A DNA stretch of 35,951 nucleotides. It comes from Chlorobiota bacterium (GTDB lineage: Bacteria; Bacteroidota; Bacteroidia; Bacteroidales; F082). The stretch is taken from positions 1-35,951 of the forward strand of contig JAUVKF010000035.1 of the NCBI GenBank assembly GCA_030596395.1, in the 5' to 3' direction. A model generated the notes under the pieces. The model was not told the DNA's origin. It was given only the letters and a program-made list of their open reading frames with translations, and did not search any database. The translations under genes and the position numbers were made by a program. Below are positions 1 through 7,066 of the stretch, piece after piece. The first letter of the stretch is position 1. Each line of letters opens with the position of its first letter.

Positions 1-306
1 TTAATATAACCTTCGTCGTGTAAAATCCTGTATGGTCTTCCATTCCTAAGTACCAGGTTGTCAAAGTAAGTTTCTGATTCTAAAAGGTTGCCCATCTCAT
101 CAAACCGTTGTTTGCTGTATTTTACACCGTTGTAAAAATAACCATTTTCGATATAACCTTCCTGGAAACGGATGGTTTTGGGCAGGTTTAACCCGGGAAT
201 GTAATCTACCTGTATGCCGCGGTTAAAGTCATCGGTCATGTTGCCGCACGCATCGTAAAGGAACTCAACTAGAGGTTTTGTTTCAATCCAATTGTCAAGC
301 AATAAC
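1..306 (-). pseudogene. RHS/YD-repeat protein fragment, open at the left edge
   Basis: The minus frame is open from a stop near 307 to the window edge. It reads as the repeat core of a Bacteroidota RHS protein, with the YD motif LYDACGNMTDDFNRGI, then LNLPKTIRF, and further on NGRPYRILHDEGYI, which matches the usual order of YD repeat, LP-K-I strand and the glycine-rich segment before the RHS core. RHS proteins are large secreted or surface shells that often carry toxins. No start codon or signal region belongs to it: the frame hits a stop at the point where a plus-strand T9SS tail begins, so it is 5'-truncated. Whether more of the gene survives left of the window cannot be seen. The family call is fairly firm; the pseudogene call follows from the missing upstream part. 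Confidence 0.72.
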
Positions 307-471
307 TATAGTATTGAAAAAATTCAATTATTTGCTTTGTCAGGCAAAGAATTGAAGATAAAAACTTCTAGTCAGAAGATAGATCTGATGGATTTGCCCG
401 AAGGTGTTTATTTTTTGAGGTTAACACTGGACAATGGCCAAACCATTACCCGAAAAATTATCAAACAATAA
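259..471 (+). pseudogene. Orphan C-terminal T9SS type A sorting tail
   Basis: An open plus frame ends at the TAA at 469-471 and encodes about 60 recognisable residues of a C-terminal sorting domain: a beta-rich segment with IQLFALSGKEL, then LPEGVYFLRL and a terminal TRKIIKQ. This is the usual T9SS type A pattern (hydrophobic strands, 'L..G.Y.L.L', basic end). The frame has a stop just upstream at 256-258 and no start codon or signal peptide, so it is the last piece of a lost secreted protein. Its left end runs into the RHS fragment, which is read from the other strand; the junction lies around 275-300. It cannot be functional alone. Confidence 0.7.
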
Positions 472-499
472 AAAAGGCCGGCTGAAACCTCAACCGACC
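470..499 (-). terminator. Rho-independent terminator of the rplM-tsf operon
   Basis: On the minus strand a 10-bp stem (GGTCGGTTGA paired with TCAGCCGGCC, two G-T wobbles) with a GGTT loop is followed directly by six T residues. It lies 22 bases after the tsf stop, as expected for the end of the ribosomal operon. On the plus strand the wobble pairs become mismatches and there is no T-run, so it acts on the minus strand only. Confidence 0.8.
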
Positions 500-521
500 C
501 TTCATATTTGGTTTTCTTTTA

Positions 522-1349
522 TTATGATCCCAACGCCAAACGTTTAAAATCATTAACAGTTAATTCATTGTCAGCATTTTTTAAGTACTGGCTTACGTTG
601 ATCTTGGTATCTTTAATAAAGGCCTGGTTCAGCAAGGTGTTCTCTTTAAAAAATTTGTTCAGTTTTCCCATTGCGATCTTTTCGAGTATGGCTTCCGGTT
701 TGCCTTCCTGGCGCGCCTGGTCTTTGCCAATTTCAATCTCATGGTCAATGTCTTTCTGCGAAACCGCTTCTTTATTTAAAGCAATTGGCGACATGGCAGC
801 AATCTGCATTACAACATCTTTACCAATTTGTGTAAAGTCACCTTGCTTGCTTAATCCGGCAACGGTAGCAATTCGGTTTCCCGGATGGATATATGAGAAA
901 GCAGCAGGAGCTTCAACAACTTCGAAACGACCCAATTGAATTTTTTCACCAATAACACCTGTTTGATCCATTACTGATTCTTCAACTGTACGGCCATTCA
1001 GTTTCATTCCTTTCAGTTCATCAGCATTTTTAGCTTTGTTGGCAACTGCCAGATCAAGTATACTTTGTACATAAGCAATAAAATCGCTGTTTTTTGCAAC
1101 GAAGTCAGTTTCGCAATTGATCATTACTGCAGCAGCAAAAGAACCATCGTTGCTAACTTTAGCCAGAACAACACCTTCGGCAGCATCGCGGTCGGCGCGT
1201 TTCGCAGCAACTTTTTGTCCTTTCTTTCTTAATACGTCGATTGCTTTTTCCATATCGCCTTCGGTTTCAACGAGGGCATTTTTGCAATCCATCATACCTG
1301 CTCCGGTAAGTTTTCTTAATTCATTAACCTGTTGAGCTGTTATCTTCAT
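522..1349 (-). CDS. tsf: Translation elongation factor Ts
   Basis: EF-Ts is the cytoplasmic nucleotide-exchange factor that recycles EF-Tu from the GDP to the GTP form. The 275-residue product begins with the UBA-like N-terminal domain (VNELRKLTGAGMMDCKNAL, residues 9-27) and contains the family signature TDFVAKN near residue 81, which contacts EF-Tu. Length is normal for the phylum. It is the last gene of the minus-strand operon, 28 bases after rpsB, the usual rpsB-tsf pair, and a terminator follows. The ATG start is supported by the conserved N-terminus. Confidence 0.97.
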   Translation of the reverse strand: MKITAQQVNELRKLTGAGMMDCKNALVETEGDMEKAIDVLRKKGQKVAAKRADRDAAEGVVLAKVSNDGSFAAAVMINCETDFVAKNSDFIAYVQSILDLAVANKAKNADELKGMKLNGRTVEESVMDQTGVIGEKIQLGRFEVVEAPAAFSYIHPGNRIATVAGLSKQGDFTQIGKDVVMQIAAMSPIALNKEAVSQKDIDHEIEIGKDQARQEGKPEAILEKIAMGKLNKFFKENTLLNQAFIKDTKINVSQYLKNADNELTVNDFKRLALGS

Positions 1350-1377
1350 TTTATATTATTTTTTCAGTGTTTGAAAA

Positions 1378-2289
1378 TTAATTTTTCTTTGTCTTTGATA
1401 CAGTTTTCCGGGTACGTCTTGGTCGTGCTGTTTCTGGTTTCTCGTCACGAAGCTTTTGCACTTTTGTATCATCTTTGCCGCCTTTTTCCGCTTCCGCATC
1501 AGCCTGTTCTTCAGCCTGTTTCAAGGCTTCTGACTTATCCTTTATTTCTTGAGCTTCAATTTCAGCTTCTTTATCTTCAGCGTCCTGTTTCTCCCTTGCC
1601 ATTCTTCTTTCATTCAAACCTTCAGCAATAGCATTGACTATTGTTCCCACTATTAATGCGATTGATTTTGAAGCATCGTCATTAGCCGGAATAGCAAAAT
1701 CAACAAGTGTGGGATCAGTATTTGTATCAACCATCGCAAACACAGGAATATTCAGTTTCCTGGCTTCAGCAACAGCAATTTTTTCTTTGTTGATATCAAC
1801 AATAAACAAAGCCGCAGGTATCCTGCTCATATCGGAAATGCTTCCAAGGTTTTTCTCCAATTTCGCACGCTCACGTGTGATTTGTAATTTTTCGCGTTTT
1901 GAAAGTTTCAGGTAAGTATTCTGGGTCATCATTTTGTCGATGCTCGACATCTTACGAACCGCCTTGCGAATAGTAGAGAAATTCGTCAACATACCACCTG
2001 GCCACCTTTCGGTAACATAAGGCATATTAACTTTTTTAACTGTTTGTGAAACAAGCTCTTTCGCCTGCTTTTTGGTTGCTACGAACAACACTCTGCGCCC
2101 TGATTTTGCGATTTGTTTAATCGCATTACTTGCCTCTTCGAGTTTTGCCTCGGTTTTATAAAGGTCGATAATGTGAATTCCGTTGCGCTCCATAAAAATA
2201 TAAGGAGCCATGTTTGGGTTCCATTTGCGTTTGAGGTGGCCAAAATGCACACCTGCGTCAAGCAATTCCTGGAAATTTACTTTTGCCAT
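1378..2289 (-). CDS. rpsB: 30S ribosomal protein S2
   Basis: Ribosomal protein S2 binds the small subunit near the head-platform junction. The N-terminal core is typical: MAKVNFQELLDAGVHFGHLK, then KWNPNMAPYI, the segment RWPGGMLTNF and the VDTNTDP motif. The protein is 303 residues, longer than a bare S2 core (about 230-240), because of a roughly 70-residue highly charged C-terminal tail, first Glu/Ala/Lys-rich and then very basic. Such low-complexity tails are variable in Bacteroidota S2. It is separated from rpsI by a 106-base spacer in which I see no promoter box, and precedes tsf by 28 bases. Confidence 0.96.
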   Translation of the reverse strand: MAKVNFQELLDAGVHFGHLKRKWNPNMAPYIFMERNGIHIIDLYKTEAKLEEASNAIKQIAKSGRRVLFVATKKQAKELVSQTVKKVNMPYVTERWPGGMLTNFSTIRKAVRKMSSIDKMMTQNTYLKLSKREKLQITRERAKLEKNLGSISDMSRIPAALFIVDINKEKIAVAEARKLNIPVFAMVDTNTDPTLVDFAIPANDDASKSIALIVGTIVNAIAEGLNERRMAREKQDAEDKEAEIEAQEIKDKSEALKQAEEQADAEAEKGGKDDTKVQKLRDEKPETARPRRTRKTVSKTKKN

Positions 2290-2395
2290 ATTATTGAGTA
2301 TTAATTTGTTTACATTCTCTTAATCAACCACTGTATAGCCCTTGCGGAGTTACAATGATTTGGATACTAAACTCATTCCGTTGTAAATGAAAATT

Positions 2396-2782
2396 CTAAC
2401 GTTTACTGAACTGGAACTTCTTACGCGCTTTTGGCTGACCCGGTTTTTTACGCTCAACCATCCTGGGATCCCTTTTCAACAATCCGTTTTCTTTGAGAAC
2501 CGGACGGTATTCAGGGTCAATTTTGATCAAAGCACGTGAAATAGCCAGGCGTAATGCTTCAGCCTGTCCTGTAATTCCACCACCGGATAGATTCACTTTA
2601 ATGTCGTACTTACCCATCGATTCGGTTAACTGAAGGGGTTGTTCAACAACATAGTGTAAAATAGCCGTAGGAAAAAATTCTTTATAATCACGTTTGTTGA
2701 TCAGAATTTTACCATCGCCTTCTTTTAAATAGATCCGGGCAATAGCGGTTTTACGTCTTCCAAGTGTATTAACTACGTCCAT
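2396..2782 (-). CDS. rpsI: 30S ribosomal protein S9
   Basis: S9 is a small-subunit head protein whose C-terminal tail reaches the P-site tRNA. The 128-residue product has the normal family length and pattern: LGRRKTAIAR at the start, GGGITGQAEALRLAISRAL in the middle, and the basic end RDPRMVERKKPGQPKARKKF ending in KR. It follows rplM by only 5 bases, the conserved rplM-rpsI pair. No anomalies. Confidence 0.97.
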   Translation of the reverse strand: MDVVNTLGRRKTAIARIYLKEGDGKILINKRDYKEFFPTAILHYVVEQPLQLTESMGKYDIKVNLSGGGITGQAEALRLAISRALIKIDPEYRPVLKENGLLKRDPRMVERKKPGQPKARKKFQFSKR

Positions 2783-2787
2783 TATAA

Positions 2788-3243
2788 TTATCTGATATCG
2801 TTAATATTGATTTTCTTAGGTTTCTGGGCTTCATGCTTATGTTCTGTGCCTTCGGTTACATTCAGGTTACGAAACATCTCAGCACCAAGTCTGTTTTTGG
2901 GCAACATTCCTTTAACTGCCTTTTCAACCATTGCAATCGGATTTTTTGCCATCAGCTCTTTTGCAGTAAGTGAACGCTGTCCACCCGGATATCCGCTATG
3001 ACGAATATATTCCTTTGCATCCCATTTTTTTCCAGTCAGTCTAATCTTGTCAGCATTGATAATGATCACATTATCACCACAATCAACATGGGGTGTAAAA
3101 TTTGTTTTATGCTTTCCGCGAAGTAAAATTGCTGCTACTGATGCCAATCTTCCTAAAACCTGGTTCTCAGCATCTATCAAAACCCACTCCTTGGTGACTG
3201 TTTTTTTGTTCGCACTAACTGTCTTGTAACTCAACGTATTCAT
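2788..3243 (-). CDS. rplM: 50S ribosomal protein L13
   Basis: L13 is an early-assembly protein of the large subunit. The 151-residue protein shows family motifs: [16 protein letters not shown] (residues 21-36), [30 protein letters not shown], and the GMLPKNRLG motif near residue 112. It is the first gene of rplM-rpsI-rpsB-tsf and lies about 45 bases downstream of a good sigma-ABfr-type promoter. The short leader between promoter and start is a place where autoregulatory r-protein leaders are found in this phylum, but I cannot show a structure convincingly. Confidence 0.97.
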   Translation of the reverse strand: MNTLSYKTVSANKKTVTKEWVLIDAENQVLGRLASVAAILLRGKHKTNFTPHVDCGDNVIIINADKIRLTGKKWDAKEYIRHSGYPGGQRSLTAKELMAKNPIAMVEKAVKGMLPKNRLGAEMFRNLNVTEGTEHKHEAQKPKKININDIR

Positions 3244-3295
3244 CTATCTAATTGTCTTTTAAGCAGTTTTATAAATTGCCCTGAAAATTGGGGTG

Positions 3296-3326
3296 CAAAA
3301 ATATGAACTTTTTCCGATTACACAAA
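3296..3326 (-). promoter_or_regulatory. Promoter of the rplM-rpsI-rpsB-tsf operon
   Basis: Read on the minus strand, a -33 TTTG (3323-3326) is followed after exactly 19 bases by TATTTTTG (3296-3303), which fits the Bacteroidota consensus TTTG / TAnnTTTG. The predicted transcript would start near 3289, giving a leader of about 45 bases before rplM. This is the best-formed promoter in the window. Confidence 0.8.
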
Positions 3327-3361
3327 CATATAAACACTAAAATGTTGATATTCCATTTTAT

Positions 3362-3369
3362 TAATTTTG
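3362..3369 (+). promoter_or_regulatory. Promoter -7 box for the gldA-like gene
   Basis: TAATTTTG fits TAnnTTTG. A good -33 TTTG at the right spacing is not obvious. The box matters because a TTG that could be read as a start codon (3367-3369) lies inside it; transcription from here would start near 3376, downstream of that TTG. Confidence 0.6.
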
Positions 3370-3390
3370 CAAACTCAAAAGTTACAGACG

Positions 3391-4302
3391 GTGTCAACAA
3401 TAGAAATAAAAGAAATTTCCAAAGTTTACGGAAAGCAAAAAGTGCTTGACCGGATAAATTTATCTATTAACAAAGGAGAAGTAGTTGGTTTACTGGGGCC
3501 AAATGGTGCAGGGAAATCAACTTTGATGAAAATACTAACTTCTTACATCCCTCCTACTTCGGGAACTGCTTTAATTAATGGTATTGATGTACAGGATGAT
3601 TCAGTAAAAACGAGAAGTTCTATCGGTTATTTACCCGAAAACAATCCTTTATATCTTGATATGTATGTAAAGGAATATTTGAGGTTTGTTCTGGGTATAT
3701 ATAATAAGGTATCGAAAAAAGACAAAATTATAAAGGATATTATTGACTTAACAGGATTAGGAGTTGAACAAAATAAAAAAATTGGTGCTCTATCAAAAGG
3801 CTACCGACAAAGAGTTGGTTTGGCCCAGGCGTTGATCCATAAGCCTGAAATTTTAATACTTGATGAGCCTACATCAGGATTAGACCCAAACCAATTAGTT
3901 GGTATCCGCCAAATTATTTCCGATCTCGGCAAGGAAAAGACGGTTATCCTTTCAACCCACATTATGCAGGAGGTGGAAGCCGTTTGCAACAGGGTTGTGA
4001 TCATAGATAAAGGGAAGATAGTTGCCGATGATAAAACTGAAAGATTATCAAAACTGGCAGGTACTTCGCTGGTTTTCAAGGTTGAATTCAAAGAAAAAAT
4101 CAACATCAAACAACTTCAGAATTTGTCGTTTGTAAAAAAAGCTCATAAATCAGGAGATTACGAATGGTTAATTGAATCGAATGACAACACGGACATCAGG
4201 GAAAATATTTTTCAGTTTGCTGTCGAAAACAAATATCATGTATTATCATTAACACAGAGCAAGCAGAATATGGAGGAAGTTTTCAGGCGATTGACAAAAT
4301 AG
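3391..4302 (+). CDS. gldA: GldA-type ABC transporter ATP-binding protein
   Basis: Cytoplasmic ATPase subunit of an ABC transporter, closest in pattern to GldA, which with GldF/G is linked to gliding in Bacteroidota and is also found in non-gliders. Motifs are complete: Walker A GPNGAGKST, Q-loop region SIGYLPENNPLYLDMYVKEY (very GldA-like), signature LSKGYRQRVGLAQAL, Walker B ILILDEPTSGLDP, and switch His in STHIMQEVEAVCNRV. I choose the GTG at 3391 because the upstream TTG at 3367 lies inside the -7 promoter box and the family starts at this point; this gives 303 residues. No permease gene is adjacent, so the partner is elsewhere. The general ABC call is certain; the GldA name is probable. 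Confidence 0.85.
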   Translation: MSTIEIKEISKVYGKQKVLDRINLSINKGEVVGLLGPNGAGKSTLMKILTSYIPPTSGTALINGIDVQDDSVKTRSSIGYLPENNPLYLDMYVKEYLRFVLGIYNKVSKKDKIIKDIIDLTGLGVEQNKKIGALSKGYRQRVGLAQALIHKPEILILDEPTSGLDPNQLVGIRQIISDLGKEKTVILSTHIMQEVEAVCNRVVIIDKGKIVADDKTERLSKLAGTSLVFKVEFKEKINIKQLQNLSFVKKAHKSGDYEWLIESNDNTDIRENIFQFAVENKYHVLSLTQSKQNMEEVFRRLTK

Positions 4303-4356
4303 TTTTTTGCTTTTAGTTATAAATATTATCTGACCATTTTCTTTTTGATATTTTCT

Positions 4357-4364
4357 TACATTTG
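4357..4364 (+). promoter_or_regulatory. Promoter -7 box for the riboswitch-metK transcript
   Basis: TACATTTG matches TAnnTTTG. The predicted transcript start near 4371 lies about 13 bases upstream of the SAM-II-like aptamer, a natural spacing for a riboswitch leader. No clear -33 box is seen. Confidence 0.55.
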
Positions 4365-4383
4365 CGCGTTCATTATAAACCGA

Positions 4384-4433
4384 TCTGTGGAAGGATTTGA
4401 CTGATTGCAACCACACACAAAAAATGCTAAAAC
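4384..4433 (+). promoter_or_regulatory. SAM-II (SAM-alpha) riboswitch candidate
   Basis: SAM-II aptamers occur in Alphaproteobacteria and Bacteroidota upstream of methionine and SAM genes and fold as a compact pseudoknot. Here a 5-bp P1 stem TGTGG (4386-4390) / CCACA (4411-4415) encloses the conserved blocks GATTTG (4394-4399) and GATTGC (4403-4408). It is followed by an A-rich strand and GCTAAA (4426-4431), in the family's order and spacing. The next gene is metK, which makes SAM. The odd point is distance: the aptamer ends about 260 bases before the metK start, whereas SAM-II normally sits near the start codon it masks. The call rests on recalled consensus, not a covariance search. Confidence 0.7.
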
Positions 4434-4536
4434 AATTTTTTTGCCTGCCAATCAAAAACTTTTCATAAAGATTTCATTAAATGAAGAACCAATTATTAAG
4501 ATATACTTATTCATAATTTAATTGAGGTTATAAATC

Positions 4537-4634
4537 GGAATAATGGAGAAATGGAATTATGGAGTAAATTTTTACAAGACTGTTCAAAGTATAGTATTTT
4601 GCTATACTCCACCACTCCACCACTCCATCGCTCC
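4537..4634. repeat. Imperfect inverted repeat built of TGGAG units
   Basis: The left arm (4537-4566) repeats TGGA/TGGAG units and ends TGGAGTA; the right arm (4605-4634) is its imperfect complement (TACTCCACCACTCCACCACT and so on). Within the spacer lies a small hairpin, TATAG...CTATA (about 4591-4607). The arms match at the TGGAG cores and differ in between, so it looks like an old dispersed palindromic element. A related one is at 23999-24094. It lies between the riboswitch candidate and metK. No coding sequence is seen in 4435-4693. Confidence 0.6.
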
Positions 4635-4693
4635 AGACACAAACAATAAATAGAAAATAACAAGTATTCAAAACAATTAAAATAAACTCTACT

Positions 4694-5965
4694 ATGTCAT
4701 ATTTTTTTACATCCGAATCCGTTTCGGAAGGACACCCGGATAAAGTTGCCGACCAAATTTCGGATGCTATTTTAGACGAAATGCTGAAGCAGGATCCAAA
4801 TTCCAAAGTTGCTTGTGAAACACTTGTAACTACAGGATTAGCTGTGGTATCAGGAGAAGTGAACTCTACAGCTTATGTTGACCTGCAAACTACGGTACGA
4901 GATATGATCAGGAAAATAGGATACACCAAGGCCGAGTATCGTTTTGATGCAGACTCATGTGCAGTTATTTCAGCACTTCATGAGCAATCTCCTGATATCA
5001 GACAGGGAGTGGTTAAAGAAGATGAAGAAAAACAGGGGGCTGGTGACCAGGGAATGATGTTCGGATTTGCCTCGAATGAAATGGAAAATTATATGCCTAT
5101 TACTTCTGAAATTGCTCATGACCTGCTTTTTGAGTTAGCCAATATTAGACGGAAAGATGAGGTAATGACCTATTTACGACCTGACTCAAAATCTCAGGTC
5201 ACCCTTGAGTACAATGATGATGGCCAGCCGATAAGGATAGAGGCAATTGTAATCTCCACACAGCATGATGATGCTTTTGCAGATGATCAGGACATGCAAC
5301 AGAAAATCGCAAATGATATTGAAACGTACTTAATTCCTGAAGTAAAAAAACGATACCCCGAAAAAATACAAAGTCTGTTCGATCACAACTATAAATTATT
5401 TGTAAACCCAACAGGCAAATTTGTTATCGGTGGCCCACACGGTGATACAGGACTTACAGGACGTAAAATTATCGTTGATACATATGGTGGCCATGGCGCA
5501 CATGGCGGAGGTGCTTTCTCAGGAAAAGATTCATCAAAAGTTGACCGCTCGGCAGCATACGCAACAAGACACATTGCCAAAAACCTGGTTGCAGCCGGAG
5601 TGGCTGATAAGGTATTGATCCAGGTTGCTTATGCCATTGGTGTTGACAAACCGGTTGGATTTTTTATTGACACTTTCGGAACATCTCATGTTAAAGATGG
5701 TAACGGCAATATTTTAAAAGATGGTGAAATTGCCAAAATAACTTCCTCCATTTTTGATATGCGTCCTTACGAAATCGTTAAACGTCTTGGATTGAAATAC
5801 CCTATTTTCAGTAAAACAGCTTCTTATGGTCATTTTGGTCGTGATCCATACGAAGAAGAAATTGAATTAGCCTACCTGGAAAATGGTTCCAGTAAAATTG
5901 TCGAATTTTTCGCCTGGGAAAAACTCGATAAAGTTGACGAAGTTAAGCAGGCATTTAATTTGTAA
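4694..5965 (+). CDS. metK: S-adenosylmethionine synthase
   Basis: Cytoplasmic enzyme making S-adenosylmethionine from methionine and ATP. The 423-residue protein starts [20 protein letters not shown] (methionine and ATP site with His and Asp). It carries [10 protein letters not shown] around residue 116 (ATP-binding motif GAGDQG) and the P-loop-like GGGAFSGKD near residue 274 with the conserved Lys, ending in the normal C-terminal domain. It is monocistronic: a long leader with a SAM-II-like element precedes it and a strong terminator follows. The ATG is fixed by the conserved N-terminus; no Shine-Dalgarno is visible, as usual in this phylum. Confidence 0.97.
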   Translation: MSYFFTSESVSEGHPDKVADQISDAILDEMLKQDPNSKVACETLVTTGLAVVSGEVNSTAYVDLQTTVRDMIRKIGYTKAEYRFDADSCAVISALHEQSPDIRQGVVKEDEEKQGAGDQGMMFGFASNEMENYMPITSEIAHDLLFELANIRRKDEVMTYLRPDSKSQVTLEYNDDGQPIRIEAIVISTQHDDAFADDQDMQQKIANDIETYLIPEVKKRYPEKIQSLFDHNYKLFVNPTGKFVIGGPHGDTGLTGRKIIVDTYGGHGAHGGGAFSGKDSSKVDRSAAYATRHIAKNLVAAGVADKVLIQVAYAIGVDKPVGFFIDTFGTSHVKDGNGNILKDGEIAKITSSIFDMRPYEIVKRLGLKYPIFSKTASYGHFGRDPYEEEIELAYLENGSSKIVEFFAWEKLDKVDEVKQAFNL

Positions 5966-5981
5966 GATCAAAATAAAGATC

Positions 5982-6013
5982 AAAAAAAACCCGGCAAATT
6001 GCCGGGTTTTTTA
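5982..6013. terminator. Bidirectional terminator between metK and the 6033 gene
   Basis: Eight A residues, then ACCCGGCAA and TTGCCGGGT with no or a very short loop, then six T residues. The perfect stem with an A-run on one side and a T-run on the other serves both converging genes. Confidence 0.9.
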
Positions 6014-6032
6014 TTATTGGTACAATAACTTA

Positions 6033-6767
6033 TTATTTTCGAATGACTAACTTTTTTGTGGTGTAAACATTCCCATTTAATAGTACCGAATAGAAATAAA
6101 CACCATTATTAAGATCGCTTACATCCATTTTAATCTTGCTCCCGCCTTTCTGCAAAATAGATTCTTTTACAACTGACCCCAACATATTGAAAACTTTTAC
6201 CTGTGCTATATTAACCTTTGAAGTTAATTGATAATCCAGGTTGACAAAATTTGTTGCAGGATTGGGATATATGGCAGAAAGTTGTCCGTCTTTCATGATA
6301 TCTTCCGCAATACCTTCGGGAGATGCCCAATACTTAATAACGACAGATGATTGTATGTCAGGGGAATCCATATTAAATGCCGTATATTTAATGATCGCTG
6401 TACCTATTTTACCCATTGGAACATAATCAGCTAATAACGCAGAAGTATCTGCTGTCTGACTCATAGCCGGTATAAATTGATACTTAGACGAAGTATCCGT
6501 TGTGGGTCCATAACATCCACCCCAACAAAATGGGAATTGATTATCAGCAAGCTGATGAATAAATTCACGTGCAATTTTAACATTCATATTATTTTCAGTA
6601 TCGTTGTGAACAGTTACTTCATAGGTGAAAATTTGCTCAGAAGAGGGGTCAACCCATACAGTTACAGTATCACCCAATTCTACACCATCACTACTGAAAG
6701 AAAATTGGGCCATCGTTGAATAAAAACCGGCAATAATTATTGTTAAGGAAAGTAAGAGTTTTTTCAT
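6033..6767 (-). CDS. Secreted protein with T9SS type A C-terminal sorting domain
   Basis: The 244-residue product has a clear Sec signal peptide (MKKLLLSLTIIIAGFYSTMA, cut near residue 20). A roughly 140-residue beta-rich middle has DTVTVWVDPSS and a Trp/Cys-containing FCWGGCYGPTT. A T9SS type A tail begins at AIYPNPATNFVNLDY (about residue 164), with LNNGVYFYSV and a terminal KKLVIRK. Such proteins cross the outer membrane by the Por/T9SS machinery and stay on the surface or are released. The middle part resembles small domains found beside Omp28-like proteins, and the divergent neighbour is one, so the two may work together. I do not recognise a specific function. The gene is alone and shares the terminator at 5982-6013. 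Confidence 0.85.
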   Translation of the reverse strand: MKKLLLSLTIIIAGFYSTMAQFSFSSDGVELGDTVTVWVDPSSEQIFTYEVTVHNDTENNMNVKIAREFIHQLADNQFPFCWGGCYGPTTDTSSKYQFIPAMSQTADTSALLADYVPMGKIGTAIIKYTAFNMDSPDIQSSVVIKYWASPEGIAEDIMKDGQLSAIYPNPATNFVNLDYQLTSKVNIAQVKVFNMLGSVVKESILQKGGSKIKMDVSDLNNGVYFYSVLLNGNVYTTKKLVIRK

Positions 6768-7066
6768 AATTTCTTTTTCTTTTTTTATACGACAAATATT
6801 ATCAAATTTCGTACCATTTAATTTGGCAATGCCAAAAATACTATTTATTCAATAACATTGGTGTTAAATTGGATAACACGCGATGATCTCCTGGAAATTC
6901 AACTACACATATTATAAACCATTATCTATAAATTGGTTCCGACGTTTCTTAATATCTGTGATTTATGTTCCAATTAAAAGTTAAATATTAATCACTTTTC
7001 AATCATTATTAATACTTTCGCCTGCGAATTACAAAACCTTATATTGAATATTAACACCTTATTACT
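6768..7066. other. Divergent intergenic region with one promoter-like box
   Basis: This AT-rich spacer separates two divergent secreted-protein genes. TACTTTCG at 7013-7020 is a one-mismatch TAnnTTTG box for the plus-strand gene, giving a leader of about 40 bases. On the minus side only an imperfect box (AATATTTG just upstream of 6767) is seen. No RNA gene or repeat is evident. Confidence 0.4.

Noticed and set aside
4421..4470. 14-codon frame starting in the SAM-II 3' strand as a leader peptide
   Set aside because: The ATG belongs to the conserved aptamer block and the peptide shows no methionine-codon bias.
4528..4806. Minus-strand 92-codon frame over the metK start
   Set aside because: It overlaps metK antisense and the TGGAG repeat and has no family features.
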